A stretch of DNA of 64,000 nt, taken from contig CAWVWT010000001.1 in NCBI GenBank assembly GCA_963934015.1, forward strand, positions 135,258-199,257. The letters run 5' to 3'. Position 1 is the stretch's first letter; every line of letters begins with the position of its first letter. Origin of the DNA: MGIIb-P sp963934015 (lineage in GTDB: Archaea; Thermoplasmatota; Poseidoniia; Poseidoniales; Thalassarchaeaceae). Positions 39,665-49,026 of the stretch are shown here, piece after piece. A program made the position numbers and the translations under genes. Below the pieces are notes generated by a model that did not search any database, was not told the DNA's origin, and was given only the letters and a program-made list of their open reading frames with translations.

Positions 39665-40462
39665 TTATTCGTATTCTAGAACGCTCCAAGCGGTTCGTAA
39701 GTCATTGATGTTGACCTGTCCTTGCTTGACCAGAGAATAATCTCGGTCAAGGGTAGTGTAAACCAGCGCCTGTTTGAGTAGAGGGGCGTGGATTCGCGTC
39801 CAATCCCCACCAGGGCCTGTGCCCATCAGTGCGACCTTAGTATCTCCACCAGAAAGAAGGTGGGCGGCCTCAAAGATGTGTAAGCTATGAGCATGCTGAA
39901 CCCTCTGATAGCAACACTTTATGATTGAACCTGCCTCAGAATTGGCATTGACGAAATCGACAATTTCTTTGGATGAAGATACAGCGGGTTGGTGACTAGA
40001 CGCGATGATTTGAGTTGCGTCACCACAGGCCTTAACCAAGGCCTTGCGAGCCTTTGCAGCCATGGAAATTTCAATGTCAATCCACGACACCCCACTTTCT
40101 ATTGCAGTATTTAATATCGCCACACGGGTATCCTCATCACCATGGAAGAAGCCATCTTCAGCAGTAGAACGGCAAGTGAAAATAACTGGGATTTGGATAC
40201 CATCTTTGAGGTTTTTAATCGATGACTCGACATCGATGTCGTCGACGGGTCGATTTTCCATAATTGGAGGTTGCTTTTCGGTAGACTCTTCACCATTTGC
40301 CTTCTTGATGATGATAGGTTCGACTTCGATTCGAGTGACATAGAGGTTGTCGAAGCGAACCTCGACAATATCGGCACCAGCTGCTGTCGCTCTGCTAGCA
40401 TCTCGAATCATGTCACCTACGCTGTGACCACGCAAGGAAACGCAGATGTCTGGCTCTGTCAT
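39665..40462 (-). CDS. aroD: 3-Dehydroquinate dehydratase, type I
   Basis: 265 residues. Type I DHQase motifs are present in order: DIVEVRFDNL (substrate Glu and Arg), VIFTCRSTAEDG, WIDIEIS, the catalytic His in IIASSHQP and the Schiff-base Lys in SIIKCCYQ, then VALMGTGPGGDWTRI near the end. It converts 3-dehydroquinate to 3-dehydroshikimate in the shikimate pathway. The ATG at 40462 starts directly before the first strand (TEPDICVSLRG); 19 more upstream codons are open but not conserved. There is a ~35-residue insertion (with EPIIIKKANGEESTEKQPP) between the first two motifs, longer than in most homologues. No other shikimate gene is in the window. Confidence 0.88.
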   Translation of the reverse strand: MTEPDICVSLRGHSVGDMIRDASRATAAGADIVEVRFDNLYVTRIEVEPIIIKKANGEESTEKQPPIMENRPVDDIDVESSIKNLKDGIQIPVIFTCRSTAEDGFFHGDEDTRVAILNTAIESGVSWIDIEISMAAKARKALVKACGDATQIIASSHQPAVSSSKEIVDFVNANSEAGSIIKCCYQRVQHAHSLHIFEAAHLLSGGDTKVALMGTGPGGDWTRIHAPLLKQALVYTTLDRDYSLVKQGQVNINDLRTAWSVLEYE

Positions 40463-40668
40463 CGACGCGGGGACCCACACACCCTGTTTAATCATATTGC
40501 GACCACACCGCACATACACTTACCATAATTATCGCACCCGATATCCCCTCCTTGGATCAAGTGATTTGATGTATTTTAGCGGCGCAATAAAGGTGCTAAA
40601 ATGGGGCGATTATCGGTGCATTAAGCGAATCATTCAATAACCTCGGCGGGCCACAAATGAACAATACA

Positions 40669-40693
40669 TGAGGACCCCCTATGGGGGTCCTCA
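40669..40693 (+). promoter_or_regulatory. Perfect hairpin in the gyrB leader
   Basis: TGAGGACCCCC, loop TAT, GGGGGTCCTCA: an 11-bp perfect stem with a 3-base loop, ending 27 bases before the gyrB ATG. No U-run follows on either strand. It could be a leader structure of the gyrase mRNA or mark the promoter region between divergent aroD and gyrB. Confidence 0.45.
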
Positions 40694-40720
40694 GAGATTA
40701 TAGTAACCGAGTGTGGAAAT

Positions 40721-42712
40721 ATGAGTGATTCAGATTACGAAGCAGACAGTATCCAGGTCCTAGAGGGACTAGAAGCAGTCCGCAAACGCCCCGGAATGTA
40801 CCTAGGCGATCCGCACGACGGGTCCGCCCTACACCACTGTATTTGGGAGGTCGTTGATAATGCGGTTGATGAACACCTAGCGGGCTATTGTGACGCCGTC
40901 GAAATCATCCTAGAGAAGGGGGGAGTCGTAACGATTGTCGATCATGGACGTGGCATCCCCGTCGGTGAGCACTCAGAGTTTGGTATCAGCGCGGCTGAAG
41001 TCATCATGACCAAACTACATGCAGGCGGTAAATTCGACAATTCTTCATACAAGGTCTCCGGTGGGTTGCACGGTGTTGGAGTTTCTGCCGTCAATGCTGT
41101 TTCGGAACAACTCAAAATGAGCATTCAGCGAGATGGAAAGTTGTACGAGCAGAACTATGTTCGAGGTGAGCCACAAGGTCGTCTACAAGAGGTTGGTAAA
41201 AGTGATTCAACCGGTACAACAATTTCATTCAAACCAGATTTGCAAATTTTTACCACAGTTACTGAATTCGACTACGACATACTCAATACGCGGCTCCGAG
41301 AAACAGCTTTCCTCAATGCTGGACTCAAAATCACTATTATTGACCAACGTAGTAAATCCGTTGAAACTGTTGAACATCAATATGACGGAGGGATTACTGA
41401 ATTCGTCAAGCAATTGAATGAACGCCGCAACCCAATACACAGCGATGTCGTTTACATCAAGGGTATGCGAGAGATCGAAGATGGTGAAATCCACGTTGAA
41501 TTGGCCATACAATGGTCCGATGCATACAATGAGATGATTCAGTGTTATACGAATATCATCCGCAATCGTGATGGGGGTACACACTTGTCCGGCCTGCGAA
41601 GTGCACTCACCGGCTCACTTAATCGATATGCAAAGAGTCGAAATCTCCTCAAAAACGTCGACAAGTTATCCGGGGACGATGTACGCGAAGGAATCGCCGT
41701 AGTCCTCAGTATCAAACACCCAGACCCCTCATTCTCAAGCCAAACCAAGGACAAACTCGTTTCAAACGAGGTCGCAGGAATTGTAGAGAGTATCGTCAAC
41801 GAAAAACTCGCCGAGCACTTTGAAGAAAATCCCTCGGTTGCAAAGATTGTTATCGATAAAGCCGTCTTGGCCAGCAAAGCTCGTGAAGCCGCCCGAAAGG
41901 CACGCGACCTCACTCGGAGAAAAGGTGTCCTTGAGGGAGGCGGGTTACCTGGGAAACTCGCAGATTGTCAAAGTCGCATTCCCGAAGAATGTGAAATCTA
42001 CGTTGTCGAAGGAGATTCTGCCGGCGGTTCGGCCAAAACTGGGCGTGACCGACGTACACAAGCAATTTTGCCCCTTCGTGGAAAGATTCTCAATGTGGAA
42101 AGACAACTTCGAAATCAAGCAAGGGTATACCAAAACAATGAGATTCAAACGATGATCAAAGCCTTCGGCGCTGGTGTTGGAAACCCCCCTGAATTGGCAG
42201 AAGGTGAAGTGTCCCTGGCTGAGACTGAGACCTATTTCAATGTCGAAAAACTTCGCTATGGGAAAATCATAATCATGACTGACGCTGATGTCGATGGTGC
42301 GCATATCCGTACACTTATTCTCACGTTTATCTGGCGCTTTATGCGGCCTGCAATCGAAAATGGAAATGTGTTCATTGCCCAACCACCCCTCTACATGGTG
42401 TCGCGGGGCCGAACCTCAAAATATGCATACACCGATTCGGAAAGAGATGAAATTATCGATGAATTCCGTGCTGACAATCCCGATGTGAAAATTGGCATCC
42501 AGCGCTACAAAGGTCTGGGCGAAATGAATCCAGATCAACTTTGGACCACCACCATGGACCCTGCGAACCGAACTTTACTCAAAGTCACAGCAAAAGATTT
42601 TGGTGACGATGGTGAAACCTCAGCACTCTTTGAAACGTTGATGGGTGACGATGTACCAGATCGTCGTGCCTTCATTGAATTACATGCCGCAGAGGCTGAT
42701 GTGGATATATGA
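40721..42712 (+). CDS. gyrB: DNA gyrase subunit B
   Basis: 663 residues, full length for the short GyrB form. The GHKL ATPase site is seen in RKRPGMYLGDP, WEVVDNAVDEH and GGLHGVGVSAVNA. The transducer domain follows, then the Toprim domain with EGDSAGG, PLRGKILNVE and the metal-binding DADVDGAHIRTL, and the C-terminal QRYKGLGEM. With GyrA it introduces negative supercoils using ATP. Gyrase is bacterial in origin; some Euryarchaeota, including Marine Group II, carry it. The gene is followed 9 bp later by gyrA, so the two subunits are made together. A hairpin lies in its leader. Confidence 0.96.
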   Translation: MSDSDYEADSIQVLEGLEAVRKRPGMYLGDPHDGSALHHCIWEVVDNAVDEHLAGYCDAVEIILEKGGVVTIVDHGRGIPVGEHSEFGISAAEVIMTKLHAGGKFDNSSYKVSGGLHGVGVSAVNAVSEQLKMSIQRDGKLYEQNYVRGEPQGRLQEVGKSDSTGTTISFKPDLQIFTTVTEFDYDILNTRLRETAFLNAGLKITIIDQRSKSVETVEHQYDGGITEFVKQLNERRNPIHSDVVYIKGMREIEDGEIHVELAIQWSDAYNEMIQCYTNIIRNRDGGTHLSGLRSALTGSLNRYAKSRNLLKNVDKLSGDDVREGIAVVLSIKHPDPSFSSQTKDKLVSNEVAGIVESIVNEKLAEHFEENPSVAKIVIDKAVLASKAREAARKARDLTRRKGVLEGGGLPGKLADCQSRIPEECEIYVVEGDSAGGSAKTGRDRRTQAILPLRGKILNVERQLRNQARVYQNNEIQTMIKAFGAGVGNPPELAEGEVSLAETETYFNVEKLRYGKIIIMTDADVDGAHIRTLILTFIWRFMRPAIENGNVFIAQPPLYMVSRGRTSKYAYTDSERDEIIDEFRADNPDVKIGIQRYKGLGEMNPDQLWTTTMDPANRTLLKVTAKDFGDDGETSALFETLMGDDVPDRRAFIELHAAEADVDI

Positions 42713-42721
42713 GGTGATTTG

Positions 42722-45454
42722 ATGAGCGATGAAGAATTACCAGCAAACCCAACCGACAATCAAGTTCGACACACAGTCGACCAAGAAATGCAAACGTCAT
42801 ACATTAACTATGCAATGTCTGTGATTATTGGACGTGCACTGCCTGAAGTTCGTGATGGATTGAAACCAGTTCACCGCCGCGTTTTATTTGGCATGTACGA
42901 AGCAGGACATACATCTGACCGCTCGTACTCCAAATCAGCCCGCTCAGTGGGTGAAGTCATGGGTAAGTTTCACCCGCATGGTGACCAATCCATCTACGAC
43001 ACAATGGTTCGCATGGCTCAAGATTTCAGTTTGCGATATCCATTGATTGATGGGCAGGGGAATTTCGGAAGTATCGATGGTGACAAGGCAGCTGCCATGC
43101 GCTACACTGAAAGTCGACTCGATCGCTTGGCTAAGCACATGTTGGATGACATCAAGAAAGATACTGTCGATTTTCAACCGAACTTTGATGATTCAGAACA
43201 AGAACCCCAGGTATTACCAGCTCGATTGCCTAACCTACTCCTCAATGGAAGCGATGGGATTGCTGTTGGTATGGCGACAAAAATTCCACCACATAATCTC
43301 ACGGAAGTGGCTGCTGCAGTCCATTTACACGTCGGTAGGATTATGGAAGAGGGTGAAGAAAACGGAGACCCTGAAAACCCACCTGCAATCGATGTGGGCG
43401 AATATATGCAACATATGAAGGGCCCCGATTTCCCCACAGGTGCAACCATCCATGGCATTGATGGAATTCGCGACATGTATGAAACTGGACATGGCCGATT
43501 CCATGTTCGGGCTCATTGCGAAGTGTTCGACGATGACAAAGGAAAACGTATTGTTGTTCACGAAATCCCCTACCAAGTGAAAAAAGCAGGGATGCTAATA
43601 GCCATCGCTGACCTGGTGAGAAAGGAAACCGTCAAGGGAATCCGAGATATTCGGGATGAATCGAGTAAAGAGGGTATTCGCGTAGTCATAGAAATCAAAC
43701 AGAATGCAGACCCACATGCCGTACTGAATCAATTGTATCGCTCTAGTCGCCTCCAAGAATCATACTCTGCCAACATGATGGGAATCATCAACAAACAACC
43801 AGTCCAACTGACACTCCCTGTGATACTGCATGCATACGTGCGACATCGGGAAGAAGTCATTCGGCGCCGCACACAATTTGATCTTGCAAAGGCCGAGGCA
43901 CGCGCACATATTCTTGAAGGGCTTGTCAAGGCAAAAACACGTATTGACGATGTTATAACTGCTGGCAAGGGTGCTGATAGTCGTGAACATTTCGAGCAAG
44001 TATTACGTGGTGACGTCAAATTTGGAAAAATAGCAGTCTTTGATTTCTCTGAACCACAGGCCAAAGCAATTGCAGAACGTCGACTCTACCAACTATCAAA
44101 GGTGGATACCAAGAAGGTCGATGATGAATTCAACGAACTCAAAACTGACATTGCTGAATACAACTCGATTCTAGCAAGTCGGAGTCGACAACTGGATATC
44201 CTGTTAACCGAATTGGATGAAATGGTCGAGAAGCATGGTGATGAACGCCGTACTAATGTCGACCCAATGCCACTTTCAATGGACCGTGAAGATCTGGTTG
44301 AAGAACGCGCAATCGTCATATCTCTTTCTGAAGACAATTACATCCGTCACCTTCCGGTTGAAGCATTCCGTGTCCAAAACCGTGGCGGTAAAGGTCTCAA
44401 AGGAGTCGCTACAAAGGATGAGGATTTTCCCAAATCGATTCTTACATGCTTCAGTAAAGATCGGCTACTTATTTTCACCGACCAGGGGCGAGTCTACGGT
44501 CTAAAGGCATGGGAAACCCCGCAAGGAAGTCGACATAGCCGTGGAAGCCATATTCGAAACCTAATCGAGAGATTGCGTGAAGATGAAAAAGTTGTTACAA
44601 TTCTGCCAATATCCAAGGATTTACAGGAAAACCCAGATGGGCATTACTTGATATTTGCAACACATGAAGGCATCGTAAAGCGTTCCAAACTTGGAGATTA
44701 TACCAGAATCAATCGAAATGGAAAGTACGCATTGAACTTCAAAACTGAAACTGATACACTTGTTGCGGTTCGTGAAGCTACTGATGAAGACCATGTAGTC
44801 TTAGTCTCCCGAAATGGTCGAGCATGCAGATTCAAACCCAGTGAAACGAAGATAAAAGACGACGGAACCACTGTATTTACTGTCAAGGTCCAAGGAAGAG
44901 TGACCGCAGGTGTCCGCGGTATGAGTCTGAAAGAAGGAGATCACGTTGTTGGGATGATTGCCACCTCAAATGAAGAAACACATGTCCTCACACTTTCGAA
45001 GTTTGGAATGGCCAAGCGTAGCCGTCTAGGTGATGGTGATATGCATGATGTGTTGGATGCCAATGGTGAGAAGGTGTGGGATGATCGCACTGGAAAATTC
45101 AAGCAAGAACGCGATGGCTATCGGAAAACCAGTCGGGGTGCGGGTGGTGTTGGTACCATGAAACTGAATGAAGAACCTCGCGATGAAATTGTGCGAGTTC
45201 ACACCATTCCAGATTTGGGTGACCAACTATTCCTACTGACTACCAAAGGCATGATGATTCGAGTCAGAGCCGACCAAACAAAAGAGACAACCGGAAAGTC
45301 GACCAAAGGCACACGTGTAATGGAATTGCGTGACCGCGAAAAAGGTGGTTTTGTTGATGAAATTATCTTCTCTGCACGCCTACCTGCCGAACTTATCGAT
45401 GAAGATGATTCGGAACCCGTTTCAGAACCTGTTGTTGATGGCGAAGACGAGTGA
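42722..45454 (+). CDS. gyrA: DNA gyrase subunit A
   Basis: 910 residues from ATG 42722; a TTG directly before it is less likely, and GGTGA lies 4 bases upstream of the ATG. The breakage-reunion domain has YAMSVIIGRALPEVRDGLKP and the DNA-cleaving Tyr at residue 128 in AMRYTESRLD. The C-terminal beta-pinwheel carries a GyrA-box-like NRGGKGLKG, which marks gyrase rather than topoisomerase IV. One pinwheel blade holds a ~35-residue insertion (around HDVLDANGEKVWDDRTG), and the C-terminus is acidic. It works with GyrB, encoded immediately upstream. tRNA-Ser follows 45 bp downstream. Confidence 0.96.
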   Translation: MSDEELPANPTDNQVRHTVDQEMQTSYINYAMSVIIGRALPEVRDGLKPVHRRVLFGMYEAGHTSDRSYSKSARSVGEVMGKFHPHGDQSIYDTMVRMAQDFSLRYPLIDGQGNFGSIDGDKAAAMRYTESRLDRLAKHMLDDIKKDTVDFQPNFDDSEQEPQVLPARLPNLLLNGSDGIAVGMATKIPPHNLTEVAAAVHLHVGRIMEEGEENGDPENPPAIDVGEYMQHMKGPDFPTGATIHGIDGIRDMYETGHGRFHVRAHCEVFDDDKGKRIVVHEIPYQVKKAGMLIAIADLVRKETVKGIRDIRDESSKEGIRVVIEIKQNADPHAVLNQLYRSSRLQESYSANMMGIINKQPVQLTLPVILHAYVRHREEVIRRRTQFDLAKAEARAHILEGLVKAKTRIDDVITAGKGADSREHFEQVLRGDVKFGKIAVFDFSEPQAKAIAERRLYQLSKVDTKKVDDEFNELKTDIAEYNSILASRSRQLDILLTELDEMVEKHGDERRTNVDPMPLSMDREDLVEERAIVISLSEDNYIRHLPVEAFRVQNRGGKGLKGVATKDEDFPKSILTCFSKDRLLIFTDQGRVYGLKAWETPQGSRHSRGSHIRNLIERLREDEKVVTILPISKDLQENPDGHYLIFATHEGIVKRSKLGDYTRINRNGKYALNFKTETDTLVAVREATDEDHVVLVSRNGRACRFKPSETKIKDDGTTVFTVKVQGRVTAGVRGMSLKEGDHVVGMIATSNEETHVLTLSKFGMAKRSRLGDGDMHDVLDANGEKVWDDRTGKFKQERDGYRKTSRGAGGVGTMKLNEEPRDEIVRVHTIPDLGDQLFLLTTKGMMIRVRADQTKETTGKSTKGTRVMELRDREKGGFVDEIIFSARLPAELIDEDDSEPVSEPVVDGEDE

Positions 45455-45499
45455 GTAAACCACTCGGCTTAAATCAAAAATGCAGGTCGTGCGGCTACT

Positions 45500-45586
45500 G
45501 CGACGTTCGCATAGCCTGGCCATCGCGCTGGATTGCTAATCCAGTGGGTTTTACCCTCGGGAGTTCAAATCTCCCACGTCGCGCCA
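45500..45586 (+). tRNA. tRNA-Ser (anticodon GCT)
   Basis: A class II tRNA: acceptor stem GCGACGT/ACGTCGC with discriminator G, anticodon stem CTGGA/TCCAG around TTGCTAA (anticodon GCT, for AGC/AGU), a long variable arm (TGGGTTTTACCC) and T arm GGGAG/CTCCC around TTCAAAT. CCA is encoded at 45584-45586. No intron. The convergent surface gene's stop begins at the next base. Confidence 0.93.
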
Positions 45587-48500
45587 TCACTCGAAGAAGT
45601 CTTCGAGGTCATCTGCGAATTCATCTGCGTCTGAAAAACGACGCGCGCGGGCTCGCTTTTTCTTGAGTTTCACTTTCTGTTCCTTGAATTTGTTAATCAA
45701 CATTGGAATCAGCAGGATATTCATAACACCCAATGCAATGCAGACGATTCCAGCTTGCTGGAATGCGCCTGATGCCAGATCATTTTGAAGTCGACCATCC
45801 CATGGGTAAGTGCAAGAACCATCTTCAATCAGTGCATCGGGATTGTGATTTTCTGCAGTTTGATCCCTGCAGCCCTCAACTGGCGGCTGGTTGTGAGGGT
45901 AATCCCAGAACATATCGTCCACTTCAATTCCGATTGCGTTACCATTCCTGACAAGATAATCACTATTCTCAACTGAATCGAATGGGATGAGGACGTAGTA
46001 GTAAAATTGCTCAACCTTAATTGATTCACGTAGGCCACTCTCAGTTTCATTGAACCATGATGTTTCACCTGGGTCACCTTGTAATCCGATTTGTAATGGC
46101 TCCATGAAAGTAACACTGGGGAGAATGACTTGGGAACGGTAGAGATTCCAAGTAAGTGGGCCCTCGTCATCGACTTCAGGCCAGGTCCAACTTACATGCA
46201 CTGAATGTCGCTTGGAACCCGTACTATTATCGAAGGAGATTGTTGCCGCCATGTCTTCAACAGTGGTTTCAGGATTGGAATTGTCGACACATACTTCGTT
46301 GACAATCATACGCTCCTCAACAGAATCCCATACACCATTGGATACATTTCCGAATCTCCAATCGATCGAACCTGCCCGTGTATGTGACATCACAAGATAA
46401 GACAGGCAGGTACCTTGCTCCCAGAAGTTGGGATCTTGCCAAGATTCAGTATCCCCTGATACATTGGTAACTGAGTAGCCACCAGTCGATGAACTGAAAT
46501 GTGTTGCAGAATCATAGGGGAATATGAACCGGAAGACGTCTTTTCTAAAAATCCGCCAACCACCGAAATATGGGTTCTCATAATCTCCTTCATTGTCCCA
46601 CGTAATTTTTACTTGGCCATCTTTTTGCAGAATCATTGTTAGATTAGCAGGATTTACTTCAACCGGATTCAGCTCACCGATGATCATGAATGACCCCCCG
46701 TTATTCTCTGTCGCCATCAAATGAAGAGTTCCATTATTGACGACTGTATAACTTTCTGAGCCACTCAACTCGGTTGTAACAACATCATCCCAACTAGATA
46801 GTCGTAACAACTCCACAGTTGATTGATCGATTGAGGAGGGGAGGAATTGACCTAAATCCAACCAAGCCTCAATACTGTCAACATTGATGTCAACCCCGTA
46901 TGGCGAATCCATGGTTAGGTTAAACAAAACCAACGGTTCCTTGCCTTTGTTATATGCAGCAGGATAGAAAACGCCTGCCGGTGGTAATTGAGGTTCATCA
47001 AACACAAGTTCCATGGAATATGTTGAGATAGAAATACCACTGATGACATGTGGCATCGATTGAATCTCAACTCGGTTGAGAATGCGGATGGGTTGGGTCG
47101 CAATCTCTAGGTTTCCGGCTTCATCTGTAACATAGAGGGTTAGAACCCACTCCCCCATAGGTAGTGTGACATTCGTGACGGCACCATAACCCAATATTTC
47201 CATGAAATTCATCCTCCATGTGTAGTTCAATGGCATCGGTGCCTGTGGATCAACAGCAGCTACAGCGAGTATGCTCTCTCCGGTTTCGTATACAGCGGAG
47301 GGACTTGGATTCGCAACCGTTGGATTAATGGCTCCAAAGTCAACGATGATGGCCTGTTCAAACCAATTGTCACTTGGTAGTGTGTCGATGTGCCCATCAG
47401 TTGTTGTAATCGAAACATTGAGGCTGTAAAGGCCGGTGGAAGCAAAATCAAAGTCACAATTGGTTTCTTCCCCTGGGGTTAATGTCACATCGCAATTATA
47501 GGGGCCGGCTGCAAGTTCACCAGTAGCTAAATTGTAGAGGTTGACTTCAACACGAGATGTTGCAGTGACCCAACCAATGTTGCCTGAAACAACTCGAATG
47601 GATTGTTCCCCATACGGGTATCTGACTAGATATTCGCCCCCTTGTAGAACATACGAGGTGGTACCACGTGCAGGTACGACTTCACGTATCCACACGTCCG
47701 TAGTATCATTCACTGTGATTTCGAAAATGATCATATCATTGTGTGGATTCGAATCCAAAAATGACCCATTCACCCATGCGCGGACTTCAAAGTCTCCAGC
47801 AAAGGGTGCAACAAGGTCAGGCAGTGGGATGGCTGCTGAACTGAAAGTCCCACTATAATCACCTAATTCATGATTATCTTCGGCAACCAGAATTTCAGAT
47901 ACAGTCATATCAACTGTAAAGCAAATTGTGCCATTTTCAATATCTGTATTGTACTGCCTATTTTGAACCGTTCCATCACCAGTAAATTCCCAATATTCTG
48001 TGTAAATTTCACTTCCATTGAGGGTTGCTATCACTTGTACTGTATGATCCACCCCATATTCGGAACCGGAGACTGCGATATTCCCTAGAATCTTTGTCGA
48101 TGTATTGCTAATGCCGACCTGAATGTCAAACGGTGAGTGGTAGACACTGGATGTCGTGTCGTAGTGAGTTGCCGTATGAATAATCAATTCACCCGTCCCC
48201 TCTGAGTTCCCCATACCTGTGTGATTCTTTTCCCAATCAACACAATCCTGCGAGTCGGCAACTAATGGGGTGACCAAATGCATTGACCAATGGCTTGAGA
48301 AATTCTGTGTCGCAGGCCAAGAGCGGCTACGAACATCGAGATTTGCGGGGATTGGGGAATTGCTATTGTAAACGGTTGATGTGTCAACGTCATGTCCATT
48401 GACAATTAAATCGACCAAGTTTTCTTCGATTATGACTGTATATCTAATGTGGTCATTAGTTGGATTATTGTCTTCAATGGCAAAATGGAACATGACTGTG

Positions 48501-48946
48501 AAAACACCTGAATACGTCGCTATATCGTTCGAATCAATGAACCAAAAGAATGAGTGAAATGAAACAATAGCTGAATCTCCATCGACGCCTGAACGATTGA
48601 GGTTAGGGGATTGTGCTGAACTCTCTTTGATGATATGCGGTGTTGGACAGTTCGCAAACCCAGTATAATCTCCTCCGCAAATTTCGAGAGAGATTGTGCG
48701 TGCATCGGCGTTGAAATCATATTGATTTTCAATTAAAACCGAGGGTGTCCAATCGATGAGGTCGTTCGAGTCAAAATGAATTTCAGGTGTAGGTTCAATG
48801 GCTGCTGTGATGGCTACATCATCGGTGGCTATACTCGCCTGAACGGGGCTCAAAAATGCCACGAAAGTGCTCAAAATCATGAGGGAAACAAGGGCCCCAG
48901 CACGGTGTTGATTACGCGCCCTACGGGCGCGCTGAACTGAACCCAT
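45587..48946 (-). CDS. Large secreted surface protein with C-terminal membrane anchor
   Basis: 1,119 residues. A basic N-terminus and signal peptide (GALVSLMILSTFVAFLSPVQA) are followed by repeated beta-sandwich segments of the CARDB/Ig type, many with N-glycosylation sequons. An FN3-like part lies near residues 760-960 (KITWDNEGDYENPYFGGWRI; HVSWTWPEVDDEGPLTWNLY). Close to the C-terminus is GCRDQTAENHNPDALIEDGS with CTYPW, a known short surface motif with a paired Cys. The last part is a helix (GIVCIALGVMNILLIPMLI), a strongly basic stretch and an acidic tail. There is no catalytic signature; it is probably a structural or adhesive surface protein. The 3' end abuts tRNA-Ser. Confidence 0.75.
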   Translation of the reverse strand: MGSVQRARRARNQHRAGALVSLMILSTFVAFLSPVQASIATDDVAITAAIEPTPEIHFDSNDLIDWTPSVLIENQYDFNADARTISLEICGGDYTGFANCPTPHIIKESSAQSPNLNRSGVDGDSAIVSFHSFFWFIDSNDIATYSGVFTVMFHFAIEDNNPTNDHIRYTVIIEENLVDLIVNGHDVDTSTVYNSNSPIPANLDVRSRSWPATQNFSSHWSMHLVTPLVADSQDCVDWEKNHTGMGNSEGTGELIIHTATHYDTTSSVYHSPFDIQVGISNTSTKILGNIAVSGSEYGVDHTVQVIATLNGSEIYTEYWEFTGDGTVQNRQYNTDIENGTICFTVDMTVSEILVAEDNHELGDYSGTFSSAAIPLPDLVAPFAGDFEVRAWVNGSFLDSNPHNDMIIFEITVNDTTDVWIREVVPARGTTSYVLQGGEYLVRYPYGEQSIRVVSGNIGWVTATSRVEVNLYNLATGELAAGPYNCDVTLTPGEETNCDFDFASTGLYSLNVSITTTDGHIDTLPSDNWFEQAIIVDFGAINPTVANPSPSAVYETGESILAVAAVDPQAPMPLNYTWRMNFMEILGYGAVTNVTLPMGEWVLTLYVTDEAGNLEIATQPIRILNRVEIQSMPHVISGISISTYSMELVFDEPQLPPAGVFYPAAYNKGKEPLVLFNLTMDSPYGVDINVDSIEAWLDLGQFLPSSIDQSTVELLRLSSWDDVVTTELSGSESYTVVNNGTLHLMATENNGGSFMIIGELNPVEVNPANLTMILQKDGQVKITWDNEGDYENPYFGGWRIFRKDVFRFIFPYDSATHFSSSTGGYSVTNVSGDTESWQDPNFWEQGTCLSYLVMSHTRAGSIDWRFGNVSNGVWDSVEERMIVNEVCVDNSNPETTVEDMAATISFDNSTGSKRHSVHVSWTWPEVDDEGPLTWNLYRSQVILPSVTFMEPLQIGLQGDPGETSWFNETESGLRESIKVEQFYYYVLIPFDSVENSDYLVRNGNAIGIEVDDMFWDYPHNQPPVEGCRDQTAENHNPDALIEDGSCTYPWDGRLQNDLASGAFQQAGIVCIALGVMNILLIPMLINKFKEQKVKLKKKRARARRFSDADEFADDLEDFFE

Positions 48947-49026
48947 TGAACCGACGACCCCAAACGGCCCGTAAATACCCCTCGGCGAACTGACACTGTG
49001 TCAGAAGGATTGTGTCATGCTAGGAA

